Assembly (NCBI GenBank): GCA_963576565.1
Contig: OY755038.1
Location: forward strand, 64,260,908 to 64,324,907
Source of the DNA: Aspidapion aeneum
Lineage: Eukaryota > Arthropoda > Insecta > Coleoptera > Brentidae
Direction of reading: 5' to 3'
DNA: 64,000 nt
Every line of letters starts with the position of its first letter. Position 1 is the stretch's first letter. Below, one piece after another: positions 54,471 through 64,000 of this stretch. The notes under the pieces were generated by a model. The model was not told where the DNA came from, did no database searches, and saw only the letters and a program-made list of their open reading frames with translations. Made by a program: the position numbers and the translations under genes.

Positions 54471-55612
54471 ACTGATTTGTTAACTCACAAAATTCACTGT
54501 ACCTATAAAACTATATGTATCGCACTGACGTTTTGAATTTAGGTTAGGTAAAGATTGAGGTTAGGTTTTAGTAACGACATTTGATTATTGCCACCCTCTA
54601 TATTCCTATAAGCAAAATATGCTATCGATAGCTTTTTCAAAGTGTATACACGCAATATATAGTAAAATGTTGTATTCGTTGGCTCGTCCTATTAAAGAAT
54701 TAGTAACCGGCAATTTTTTTAAAATATGTTTGAAAGTTAATGACAATATTGTTCTACAAATCACCCACTAAACACAAAAACATTTTAATAATGTCAAAAT
54801 AATGTTTCATTTAAAAACATAACGTTAGGTTGGATGTTAGTTCTAAGGTAATATTCATAGCGAAAAAGAAGCTTAATGACCCGTTTTCTGACGTTAGAAA
54901 AATAACCTTATGTTTTTATAACGTTTTTTTAAAGTGTTTTTCGAACGTAAAAAATATTGATTTTTAACAGTGGAAAAGAAATGTTTTTCTAACACTGAAA
55001 AATAAATGTTTTTTTAACAATGAAATTTTTTTCAAATATCTCTAAAAATATAGTAACAAATAACGTAAATAAAATTCTTCTATTTTGGAAACGCAGGGCA
55101 GCAACAGTCTGCTGAGGTTTTCGTGAAAATAAAATTTCAAATTCTATGTTAACAATAATTTTGTAGTAAGTGCCTCGCTACGAGGCCAAACAATTCATGC
55201 TCAAGTGAATACAAAGCAAACAATTTCAAGGCGCCTTCTGCCTCAAACGAATTCTGCCTCAAACGAATACGCGGCTTAAGGTCCGGCGGCTAATCGTCCG
55301 CGGTGAATTGTCGCATTCCCTGTCTGATTACCTATAACGTTAGGTATGCGATATTTTATACAAAATAAATTTTTTTCTTTTGTTTACTTTCTTACCTTAG
55401 GTTTTGGTGCTTCATTTAGATCACTGCATATACATTTGTTGCTCTTTAACTATACCATCCATCCCACACAACTGGAGTAATATTCCGAACTAAATATGTA
55501 TTTACTCTCAAGATTAATAATTGTGCTTTTAATTTGCCATGTTTGTTTCTACAAAAGGGAAATATTTTAACCCAAATTACACAAAGCGTATTTCTTACTG
55601 ACTCGTATCAAC
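54471..55612. other. Spacer with AACATT/AACGTT-rich segment
   Basis: 54760-55020 holds many AACATT, AACGTTA and TTTTTAAC words, similar in flavour to 58950-59250 on the other side of the nested element. No gene. Two TTAGGTTAGG words at 54540-54566 are too short to be telomeric. Confidence 0.4.
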
Positions 55613-56065
55613 TCGCAGCCAAACGCAACTACCTACTAAAAACGGCGATGTAGGCCAGTCATCTAAGACATTTAAAAAGGCAAACATCGCAAACGGGACT
55701 GTATCTACGATTTTTTTATTATTGTTTGGACCCATGAGACTAAGTTATTCCCATTTTGCAACCCACAAAACCCTGTGTTATAGTATAGTCGATTTACGCA
55801 AAAAATATGCAAAAGGTGCCACAAAGACGGAATTTCGTTTTTTGAGTTCGTTACTCGTATCCTTTCAACATACTAAAAGTTTAGAAAAATCTAAGCTTGC
55901 AAAATACGTTTTTTGGCCGCCATTTTGAATTTTTTCAAAAAATTCCTAAAAAATCGAGTGTGGTATCAAATTACAAGTAATTTTATGCGGAAAAATATAA
56001 TAACACTGATGTAAAAAATTAATAACAAGGTAGTAAACGAAAAACTGTAAGCTTATCTAGAAAAA

Positions 56066-56694
56066 ATTTATTTTTAATGATCAAATGTCGGTACCTACTA
56101 CTTACCTAATAAAAAAATTTAAAAATTAATTCTAATCTTCTTTATTGTTTTCTAAAAATCTCTCCTTCAAGGCACTATTTGCGCAATCTCTACCCGAACA
56201 GTTAGAGCATATCTTAGTACGTTCCACACCATACCATCGACAGTTACCTACATCTACCACTACCAAACGGCTTATTTGTATCCGTTTTGCAGGTGCAGCG
56301 GATCGTGTTTCGTAATAACTCTGGTGCAAGTCGCATTTCACATGTTATTGGCTGTAGCTGGTTTCCTACTTTTTTCCAATCACACTCTTCAGGGTTGGCA
56401 ATATTGGAGTTGGATCTATTTTTAATGATCAAATGTCGGCATAAAAACATTCAAAAAATAATTATATTCTTCGACAATGTTTTCTAAAAAACACTCTTTC
56501 AAGGCACTATTTGAGCAATCTCTACCAGAACAATTGGAGCATATCTCAATACCGTCGACAAGTACATTTGCAGGTGCAGCGGATCGTGTTTAGTAAGAAC
56601 TCTGGTGCAGGTCGCATTTCACCTGTTATGGGCTGTAGCTGGTCTCCTACATTTTTCCAAACCCACTCTTCGGGGTTGGCAATATTGGAGTTCA
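56066..56694. repeat. Tandem duplication of the gene's 3' segment
   Basis: The block 56417-56694 and the block 56066-56416 both run from TTTTTAATGATCAAATGTCG through TTCAAGGCACTATTTG, GCAGGTGCAGCGGATCGTGT and GGCTGTAGCTGGT to GGGTTGGCAATATTGGAGTT. The C-terminal Cys-rich coding segment is therefore present twice, at about 10 to 15% divergence, with one copy ~70 bp longer. Confidence 0.8.
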
Positions 56695-57401
56695 TGGTTT
56701 TCCAACAAAGACATTGTAAATTTACTCGAAGAAGGTGATGAAGCGCAGCATCTTCAGTTGGTGGCAATCTTGCAATATTAAATTCACTTTTGGCAGTTGT
56801 AATTTTTTTAATGTAAAGGTTATATCTCAGTTGGTTTAAAGTTTCTGTCTTTGGATTTCCACCGTATAATGATACCAATGCTTTGTTGCCAATATCTGTA
56901 AGTTCTCTTTTCTTTGCATTTTCGATACGCTGCCGATTTACTTTTACCAAATAAGGAACTTGTGGTATCGCATCCAGTTAAAGCATGGGAAAAGAGAATA
57001 ATTTTGCATCCCTTTTTACCCAGCGCATGTTGGATCGATTTAATGTCATGTTTTTTATCACTGAACATAGATGACTGCAAGCGAATATTTTGTGTGTTAT
57101 GATAAATTAAAAGTACCAGAATATCCGTGTCGTCAGCAATACTGCCGTCATAAGCAAAAACACAGTAAGTACATTTGATAGCTCACAGTCTAAGGTAACA
57201 CTATATTCGAAATATATTATCTGAGATTGTTTGACTGTGAAATATCAAATACCTTTACTGTGTTTTCGTTTATGACGGCAGAACAGCTGTTACATGATTT
57301 TCTTCTGCCAAGGTCAGTGCTGTTTCTACAATCAGTGTGTCAGGATCATCGGTAGCGTGAATCACAGTGTGACCATTAGCTTCTAAGTGTCTCCCAAGCA
57401 T
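56132..57401 (-). pseudogene. XPG/FEN-like PIN nuclease-type gene with Cys-rich C-terminus, interrupted
   Basis: The minus strand opens at an ATG near 57401 with MLGRHLEANGHTVIHATDDP and DTLIVETALTLAEENHVTAV. After a 141-bp insertion it continues IADDTDILVLLIYHNTQNI, then LFSHALTGCDTTSSLFGKSK. The acidic HATDDPD, the DDTD and the GCDT words occupy the places of the E-A-[ED], D-x-D and G-x-D motifs of XPG/FEN nucleases. After a frameshift near 56950 come NKALVSLYGGNP and an adaptor-like region, LPPTEDAALHHLLRVNLQCL, ending in CTCK...CRCRWYGVE..CSNCSGRDC. This is a Cys-rich tail like the CXC type seen on related arthropod proteins. The family is widespread and uncharacterised as far as I know. 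The gene is broken. Confidence 0.6.
57142..57282. mobile_element. 141-bp MITE inside the XPG-like gene
   Basis: CTGCCGTCATAAGCAAAAAC and 29 further bases at the left are matched in reverse by the last 50 bases, ending GTTTATGACGGCAG. Removing 57142-57282 plus one A joins AACAGCTGTT to ATTGCTGACGACAC on the minus strand and restores the frame NHVTAV-IADDTD. No multi-base target duplication remains visible. Confidence 0.85.
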
Positions 57402-58925
57402 GGTGATAAAATATTGTTTATTTTCATTATTAGTTATTTTATTTTATTATTTATTTTCATTATTAGTTTGGTGGGCTTAGTTTTTGGCATATATTTTTTT
57501 ATTAATTTTTGGTTCCACACACGATTTTTTACGAATTTTTTGAAAAAATTCAAAATGGCGGCCAAAAAACGCATTTTGCACCCTTAGATTTTTCTAGACT
57601 TTTAGTATGTTGAAAGGATATGAGTAACGAACTCAAAAACCCAAATTCCGTCTTTGTGGCACTTTGTTCCACCTTAAACCCTATTTCGACTCTACTATTA
57701 CTCCTGTGATACTCAAAAAACCTCAAAATTTCGTACTTATTTCAGTTTTCTTTGAAAAAAATATGTTAAGACAGCATTTTTTGAATTTAATTATTCTACA
57801 CATTTATAAAGTCAACTAAATTTCCTACAATTTAAGCCCAACCCGTACCTTCTAGGCCAATTCGTTATTGAAATACAGCCAATCAAATATCGGCAATTTT
57901 TTTGAAAAACTAAAAATTTATGAATACGGTCACATTCCAAAGCACGTATCGGTTAAACATTGGCTCTAGAGAAAACTCATGAGAAATAAAGTTGTAGAGG
58001 TTTATTTTGGCCATTCCTGCCGATTTTACGAATGCCAAGTATCGCATGCTGTTCAGCGTGCCGTGATCCCCTCCATAGAGGTTCAAGAAAATCTTCTCGC
58101 CAGCATTTCCTACTTCTTCCTGTGTCGAGTTTGGATCAAAGAAAATGGTGGCTATCTAGTGGGGATTTTTTTGTAGACATTCGCACCACTTCATTTTGCC
58201 TTTCCTCCTCCTCTTCCCCCTCTCCAAATAATCCGGAATGGATGAAGCCCGGTCCTTCTAAGAGGGCCAAGTAAAGTAGGGTTTTTGTATTATTATCTTT
58301 TATACTTTATGCATCTTATATATATGTTATTTATTTTTAATTACGTTTAATGAAATATGTTTTCAAGATACTCCCCAAACTTGGATGTTTTCCTATATTT
58401 TGGTTTTTGAGATAAGGACGACGCCTAGCGGCCTCATTGTTACATCAAATTAAAGCTGAATAAATTCTCTAAAAACCTTATTTGTCATGACTTTTTTCTA
58501 GAGCCATTAGTTTAGCCGAGACGTGCTTTGGAATGTGACCATACTCAATAATTTTTAGTTTTTCAAAAAAATTTCCGACAGTTGATTGGCTGTATTTCAA
58601 TAATAAATTAGCCTAGAGGATTATGGTGGGGCTTAAATTGTAGGAAATTTAGTTGACTTTGTAAAAGTATAAAATAAATAAATAAATTGGAAAACTGCTG
58701 TCTTAACATAGTTTTTTCAATCAAACTGAAATAATTACCAACATTTTGAGGCTTTTTGAGTATCACGGGAGTAGCACAGGTTTTTGATTGTTGCAAAATT
58801 GGGCACAACTTAGTCTCATGGGCCCTAACAATATATAAAAAAATCGTAGATGCAGTCCCGTTTGCGATGTGGGATGTCTTAAATGACTGGCCAATGGGCC
58901 GTTCTCGTGTGTGACTATGGCTGCG

Positions 58926-60002
58926 CCCTCTATAGTATATATTTTTTTAATGTTTAAAAAACAAAACATTTATCAGCTTCATATATCTTAAATTCAAGGT
59001 TAGGAAAAACATTATAAAAATAAAAAATAACCATATAGTGATGGTATTATTTTTAATGTTAGTGAAATTATGGTTTTTTTAATGCTGGTTTCTTAACGTC
59101 ATTAAGAAATATATTTTTGGTCATGCTTTCACATTAAATTTTCGTTACGATTTTCTGCATGTTTTTTTAATGTCAAAAGTTGACTTAATTTTAACACAAA
59201 TTTGTGTTAGAAAAAAAAAACATTTTTTTTTCAACATTTATTTAACGTTTTTTACGATCTTGTGCTTATGGGCACATGCTTGGTTTAGTCAGTCCGATGC
59301 ACAAAGCATGTCTACGCCTGCACACTCTGGTAGGAATCACTGTCTAGTATTTTTGCGGGGGAAAAAGTTAGGCGTCTCGGCCAAATAAAGCTATGTTCGA
59401 AAATTTAGCCTGTTAGCTTAAGAAATTACCGTTGTACAGTGGACTATTTGAGTTAGATGCAATTTAATATTTTTCTAACACTTCTGTTAAATTTGAAGGC
59501 AACGTCACTAAGTACTCAAATCAGTATGCAATAAAATAATAATATATTTCTTATTGCCCCATTACAATGTTTTTTATTACCCCACGATAGTCAAAACGAA
59601 AGGGTAACAAGAAACATTTCCATTCTGAACTACCTGTTTATAACAAGCAAGATTTAAAACAATACATAGAAAGTCTTACATTTATCAACAAACGTAAGTA
59701 TTAAAACTGAAAAATAAAGTGCTTCCGTCAGACAAAAAAATTATTTGAAATGGTTTGCTTGTGAAAAGTATGTTTAAAAACAAACAAAAGTGCTAAAACA
59801 TTAATATTGTAGTAGAAAAATTTCAAAGGTTTTTTTGAGATGTCTCAAATGACAAAAGACAAACTGCAGACTGCAAGAGTAGCAAAAAAATATTTCGTAT
59901 TACCTATTTTCCCCCTTCTTCCCCTACATCGTAAACTAAATGGGTTTCGCCAGAGCATGTTGAATTTTCTTCCATCAGGCCCTGGTTCCGCTCAACACTG
60001 CT
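58926..60002. other. Spacer between nested element and hAT copy 3
   Basis: 58950-59250 is rich in AACATT and TTTTTTAATG words. The remainder has no supported gene. 59930-60002 is less AT-rich and contains CAGGCCCTGGTTCCGCTCAA. Confidence 0.4.
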
Positions 60003-60557
60003 GTGACTTGTAGGGTCACTGCATCACGAAGACGTAGTGTCTTCTTAGGGTAGCGACACGACAGCTAAATATTTTTGGTTATATGAAGAATCTGACACTG
60101 TCAGGAGCGTAGCTTTTTTTGTATTCAAAAAAATAAAATGGTTTACAGAACTGTCCGTCACACTCAGTATATATATTTAGACTGTCCAAATAAACAAAAC
60201 ATTAAAATAATGCTTTCTCAGATTGTCGAATAAAAACTAAGTTTTTTATGCTTTCAATATTGATTGCACAGCGCAAGAAACCAAAAATTAGTTGACCTGT
60301 TTTATAAAATATAGAAAACTATTGTTGGTCCTTGTATCATGTAATAAATTTCTTTATGCACTCTAGAGCATAAAAGTTTACCTTTAATCCCTTTTTTCAT
60401 GAACTAAGATAGTATTTTTTATCCCCAGTGATTAAAAGTAAGTAAGTAAAATATAGGTTTTTTGGATCCTTTTATTTTATTAAAATACAAAAAAAAAACA
60501 AAAAGCTATCAAGATACACAATAACGGTTATTCTGTTGCTTCCAGCTTGGCGCAAGT

Positions 60558-60767
60558 TTACTGTACTTTGCTGATGACTTCGTTGGTTTCCAATATTATT
60601 GTGTCCTTTGGTATAGAATATTGCCTTCATATAAACGAAGCATTTAACTTTTTAGACTTCTCCAGGATGTAAACCAGGAATACCTTTTCGGTGAAATTTT
60701 TGACATACTTTTTATCATTTTCGGCACTCGAAAAGCTGCTTTCTTCGGCGGCCTTTTCAATGTCCAT
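60558..60767 (-). pseudogene. Tyrosine-recombinase-like fragment carried by the hAT element
   Basis: The minus strand from ATG at 60767 reads MDIEKAAEESSFSSAENDKK, YVKNFTEKVFLVYILEKSKK and LNASFI before a TGA. After a short gap PKDTIILETNEVISKVQ ends in TAA at 60558. The spacing of charged helices, LLVYI-EKSK-L--S-W, then YSM-K-TI and VDISK, resembles the core-binding (SAM-like) N-terminal domain of eukaryotic tyrosine recombinase-like proteins found in many arthropod genomes. Only about 65 codons are left, so the assignment is tentative. Copies 1 and 2 carry more damaged versions (37940-38200 and 42230-42490). Confidence 0.4.
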
Positions 60768-61244
60768 CTCAAAGTAGGAATAGGTTTTATTTTTGATCCC
60801 TCGTTTATTCCATCATTAAGAAATTTGATTCGATATTTTTCTCGACTAAACCTATTTAGTTTTTTATGAAATATATATTATTTTTCACATTTTTTCAATG
60901 TTTGTTATCGTCTGGCTGACTTTTGTTTTATGTCATGCCATAGCAACGCCCAAAGCTCACCAAATAAATGAAAACTATCACTGCCCACTGTATTATTATA
61001 TACCGGGGGTTGACATGTTAAAACTAGAGTACCGGAGTAAGTGGTTTAATATTTATTTATTTTATGATTATTATTATTTTTAGTATATAAAGATTGGCAT
61101 TAAAGTCCCTTTTCACTTAGCAAATTATAGCCGTCCTTCCGGTCGGGCTTAAAAAATTTTGTCGCGGGATTAAAAGTAAACACTGCAGTCCCCAGGTTTA
61201 AAATCTACCTATTATTTTATTACGATGTCCAAAAAACATGCAGG

Positions 61245-61515
61245 CGACGAGTAAAACGTCAAAAGTACAAAAGGTCGAAAACACAAAATGTCGAAAGTAT
61301 AAAAGGTCGAAAACATAAGGTCGAAACTACAAAAGGCCGAAAATACAAAAGGTCGAAAGTACAAAAGGTCGAAAAACAAAAGATCGTAAAACAAAGGGTA
61401 CAAACAAAAAATCGAAAGTAGCTGTAATTGTAAAAAAAGGCTTTACTATAGTCACAGACGCACACACACACACACCTGACGTACATACACGCACACATAC
61501 ACACACAAACACATA
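61245..61515. repeat. 16-bp minisatellite and (CA)n (copy 3)
   Basis: GGTCGAAAGTACAAAAGGTC-type units followed by CACACACACAC tracts. It is the inverted equivalent of 37120-37510. Confidence 0.85.
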
Positions 61516-61539
61516 CACGCGAACCTACATTTTCTACGA

Positions 61540-61985
61540 ACGAAAATTTGTTCGAAAATAGTTTCTTCAAATCGAAATTTGTTCGAAAACATTTTTTCCA
61601 AACGAAAATTGGTTCAAAAACCTATTTTGGAAAAAGAGTTTCTTCGAATATAAATTTGTTCAAATACATTTTTACGAACGGAAATTTGTTCAAAAACCAT
61701 TTCTTCAAACGGAAATTTGTTCGAAAACATTTTCTTCGAACGGAAATTTGTTTGAAAACAGTTTCTTCGAATGGAAATTTGTTCGAAAACATTTTTTTTA
61801 AACGGAAATAAAACCATTTGTTCAAACGAAAATTTGTTGGAACACATTTTTTTTTGAACGAAGATTTATTCGAAAACAGTTCTTTCTAATGAAAATTTGT
61901 TTGAAAATAATTTTTTCGAACGGAAATTTGTCTCAAAGAAATTTCTTCGAACGAAAATTTGCGATCAATTGGTGTTTTCCTAACC
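61540..61985. repeat. 32-bp minisatellite (copy 3)
   Basis: About 13 units with GAAATTTGTTCGAAAACA and TTTTCTTCGAACG words, inverted relative to copies 1 and 2. Confidence 0.85.
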
Positions 61986-62139
61986 TTTCTCAATTGATCG
62001 CAAACGTATTCTAACCGGTCCAGATACTTCCACCAAAAAACTGTCCCCAACGCACAGGTTTGCGCTCAATTGAGAAAGATTAAAATAACACATTTTTCGA
62101 AAATATGTTTCTGTTAGTTCGGTTTGGGTTCACACTCTC

Positions 62140-62360
62140 TACCCAGACAGCACAAGTACGTACTATGTACGTACATAGTACCTACGTAACTCTGCGACGT
62201 AGTATATGTACATAGTACGTACATTTTTGGACCATATATGTATGTACCGAAGTACATACGATATACGTACATTCGACGTATTTTGTACGTAAAAAACTCG
62301 TACTAGGTACGTCCACTTAAACGTAAAATGTACGTACTCCAGACGTACATGGTATGTACA
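62140..62360. repeat. GTAC-rich cluster (copy 3)
   Basis: CACAAGTACGTACTATGTAC through TACTCCAGACGTACATGGTA, the inverted equivalent of 35020-35245. Confidence 0.75.
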
Positions 62361-63152
62361 TAGAACATTAAATTAAAATAACGAAAGTTTAGTATTAGGA
62401 CTAGGTACCAATTAAAACTATTCTGGCTTCCTGAACATTCCTACTTTAGATGATCGTCCAGGTTTACCCGGAGGCTTGAAGTTTCGATAGGTTTGTTTCT
62501 TTTACTTGATTTAATATTTTAACTAATATTTTTTTATTAAGAGACTGTATGTTATTTTAAAAACAAAGACTTACTGATATCGATGTAAAATACAAAAATA
62601 AAAGTTTTGGAATATATTTCAAAAAATCATGTTTTTGCACAAAGTCTATCTGATTGGAGGCACGACAGAACCACAGGAATATGACTTTAGAAACTATAAC
62701 AAATTTACAAAAAAGGCAAAATTTAGAGTAATTACACAGAAATGATATTTTTATCATTGTAGGTAAGTTCTATCACTAATATTATATCTAATAGTAACAG
62801 TGTACGCATTAAATTGTTTCGTAGTCTTTTTTGTATTAATTTATATTTTAAGAATAAAAAGTTGGTCAAAAACTTAAAATATAAGTATTGTCTTTAATTT
62901 TTTTAAAAATATTTTACATCCTGTAGGTACTCTAAAAATTCTGAGATCGCTTTACAAACTTCTAGAAAAATTGTAGGTACTCTAAAAATTCCGAGATTAA
63001 TTTACATATTGTATTAAAATTGCGTGTAGGTACTCTAATTATTCCGAGGTAAGTTGACGAGTCGCCCATGGAAATTCCGAGGCAGGTCACGTGGGCTTGT
63101 CGCTACCCATGGAGACGCCAGGCTTCCAGGATGCAGTGACCCTAGTGACTTG

Positions 63153-64000
63153 TGCAGCCAGCGCCGCTAAATGGCGCGGAATTTAGTAGAAGCTCGCTAA
63201 AACACAATGGCGCACGTTTAACGTACGTCAAAATTCCCAGGTTAACCGCCCGTGAATCTGCGGCGTTCCAAGGAAGCCGCTAACGACATGTGACGTTCAA
63301 ATGTCAACAGTGTCAAGTTGCGTTAGTCGTCGGCCGTTTTTGGCACGTCCAAAAACTATCTGATATGGGTCTGCGTAAACCAAGCTCAGTGTCGTATCTA
63401 CAAAATTCAATTAAAAATAAATGAACACAAAATTATTTCGAATGCAAATGCAGACCCACTGAAATTTTACGAACCACCACGAGCCGCGTTGAATCGCTTT
63501 GCAATCACATTTTGTCAAGATTTCATTTGTTTGACTTGTGTAAATTTGCTGTCATAATGATGGAAAGCGCGAGCCGAGCTACGCCAAGCCGACTTTCAGA
63601 TTTTCGGTTCAGTTCGGCAAATCACGAGCCAGGCTTGCTTCAGTTCTATAAACTCAGGTGCAAAAATTAGGATCAGTGATTTAGTACCATTTATTTATTT
63701 AAAAAAAAAAAATCGGTGTGTGGTATAGAATAATTTAAATTAAAATGTTGACTAATAGTTGAGAGCCCTATGGTATCCCGTGGGATAGTTGTGAAAGATT
63801 TTTTTAAGCTACGCTAAATCGCTTGGAGATCACAAAATAATCCCGCCCGGAGCTTATGGGCAGTGGCTTTTGTTTGGATTTCTTTTAAATTGGAGTATGT
63901 TGCAGATCTTGATGCCCTGATAAAAAAAAACTATCATTGCGCTATCGTCCTCCGACCTATGGTTTCTAAGATTTCAAAGTTTCAGTTTTTATCTTTTGTG
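63153..64000. other. GC-richer right flank, no gene identified
   Basis: 63153-63330 contains many CG dinucleotides and a CCAGCGCCGCTAAATGGCGC palindrome-like word. It has the look of a promoter or untranslated exon. Downstream, 63560-63660 has CGAGCCGAGC words. No coding frame can be supported. With 59930-60002 it forms the empty site of copy 3. Confidence 0.35.

Larger units (their letters stand above)
55781..57697. mobile_element. Inner DNA element, 1917 bp, with 3-bp TSD
   Basis: TAGTATAGTCGA at the left and TCGACTCTACTA at the right begin TIRs of about 190 bp (55781-55967 and 57507-57697), nearly identical through GTGCCACAAAGACGGAATTT and TTTTTTGGCCGCCATTTTGA. TTA precedes and follows it. 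Removing it plus one TTA restores CTGTGTTACTCCTGTGATAC, which matches CTGTGCTACTCCCGTGATAC in the intact right TIR of the outer element. It encodes the XPG/PIN-like gene on the minus strand. An Academ-type element is plausible, since those can carry XPG-type nucleases, but no transposase is present to confirm it. Confidence 0.85.
55613..58925. mobile_element. Outer long-TIR element, split by an inner element
   Basis: The left TIR is 55613-55780 plus 57698-57985 and the right TIR is the reverse complement, 58485-58925. Shared landmarks read GGCCAGTCAT-TAAGACAT, CGCAAACGGGACTG, CATGAGACTAAGTT, GTGATACTCAAAAA, AAATTTCCTACAATTTAAGC and CACATTCCAAAGCACGT. About 500 bp of unique sequence (57986-58484) lies in the centre. 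Outer edges (CGCAGCCA) are approximate and no target duplication was seen. Without the insert it would be about 1.4 kb, with TIRs of about 450 bp. Confidence 0.75.
60011..63144 (-). mobile_element. hAT-type element copy 3, inverted, clean TSD
   Basis: TAGGGTCACTGCATC at the left and GATGCAGTGACCCTA at the right are perfect 15-bp TIRs. GTGACTTG flanks both (60003-60010 and 63145-63152), an exact 8-bp duplication. Eight-base duplications with TIRs beginning YA-GG fit the hAT superfamily. At 3134 bp it is the simplest copy. It lacks the Penelope fragment, the CAGTGG MITE and the 378-bp patch. No transposase frame. Confidence 0.92.

Noticed and set aside
54540..54570. TTAGGTTAGG words suggesting telomeric repeats
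   Set aside because: Only two imperfect units; no array.
61245..61420. CRISPR-like regularity of short repeats
   Set aside because: Units are contiguous 16-bp minisatellite repeats without unique spacers.
1..64000. CRISPR arrays, bacterial operons, ribosome-binding sites
   Set aside because: No regularly spaced identical repeats and all protein signatures are eukaryotic mobile elements.

Overview
This 64 kb window is AT-rich animal DNA, almost certainly from an insect with a large, repeat-laden genome. A beetle is a reasonable guess, but nothing here proves the order. The signs are a BEL/Pao retrotransposon, a degraded mariner, Penelope-like fragments with GIY-YIG domains, hAT and Harbinger-like MITEs, a THAP-domain pseudogene with short introns, and no operon-like gene packing. 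I see no complete host protein-coding gene. The window reads as layered transposon insertions with a few possible host exons between them.

Layout. Positions 1-4438 are AT-rich spacer with small duplications, a foldback element and a dispersed repeat. A BEL/Pao element (4444-10289, minus strand) has 197-bp LTRs that differ at one site and a 5-bp target duplication. Its gag-pol is nonetheless broken by at least five stops and about three frameshifts. It sits in the third exon of a decayed THAP-domain gene (exons at 11619-11774, 10698-10800 and 10295-10529, minus strand). Next come a palindromic MITE (13262), a 5'-truncated non-LTR retrotransposon whose catalytic YADD reads FANN (13690-15148), a possible secreted-protein first exon (15200-15335, minus) and GC-richer islands at 16.0-16.3 and 17.6-17.8 kb.

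From 18 to 34 kb there are two small candidate exons (18.0-18.3 kb), a tRNA-like gene on the minus strand (19278-19348), several foldbacks and MITEs, a non-LTR 3' tail (28.4-28.8 kb), a Penelope-like 3' end (29131-29627) and an 873-bp hAT-type element (32306-33178).

From 34.2 to 43.1 kb two copies of a large non-autonomous hAT-type element lie head to tail, separated by the same 8-bp word that also follows the second copy. A third, inverted copy (60011-63144) has a clean 8-bp duplication, GTGACTTG, and 15-bp terminal repeats TAGGGTCACTGCATC. Inside are a 32-bp minisatellite, a 16-bp minisatellite, a dense GTAC cluster, (GT)n tracts and a decayed tyrosine-recombinase-like fragment. The first copy also carries a Penelope GIY-YIG insertion.

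From 44 to 55 kb there is another hAT-type candidate with a 250-bp (AT)n tract, a 780-bp foldback, a degenerate array of units of about 190 bp, rearranged Penelope fragments and a degraded mariner. The most striking locus is 55613-58925. A long-TIR element has been split by a second element (55781-57697, TSD TTA) that encodes a protein resembling an XPG/FEN-like PIN nuclease with a Cys-rich C-terminus. That gene is in turn split by a 141-bp MITE. Reading across the insertion sites restores the reading frame and the flanking TIR, so the order of events can be read directly.
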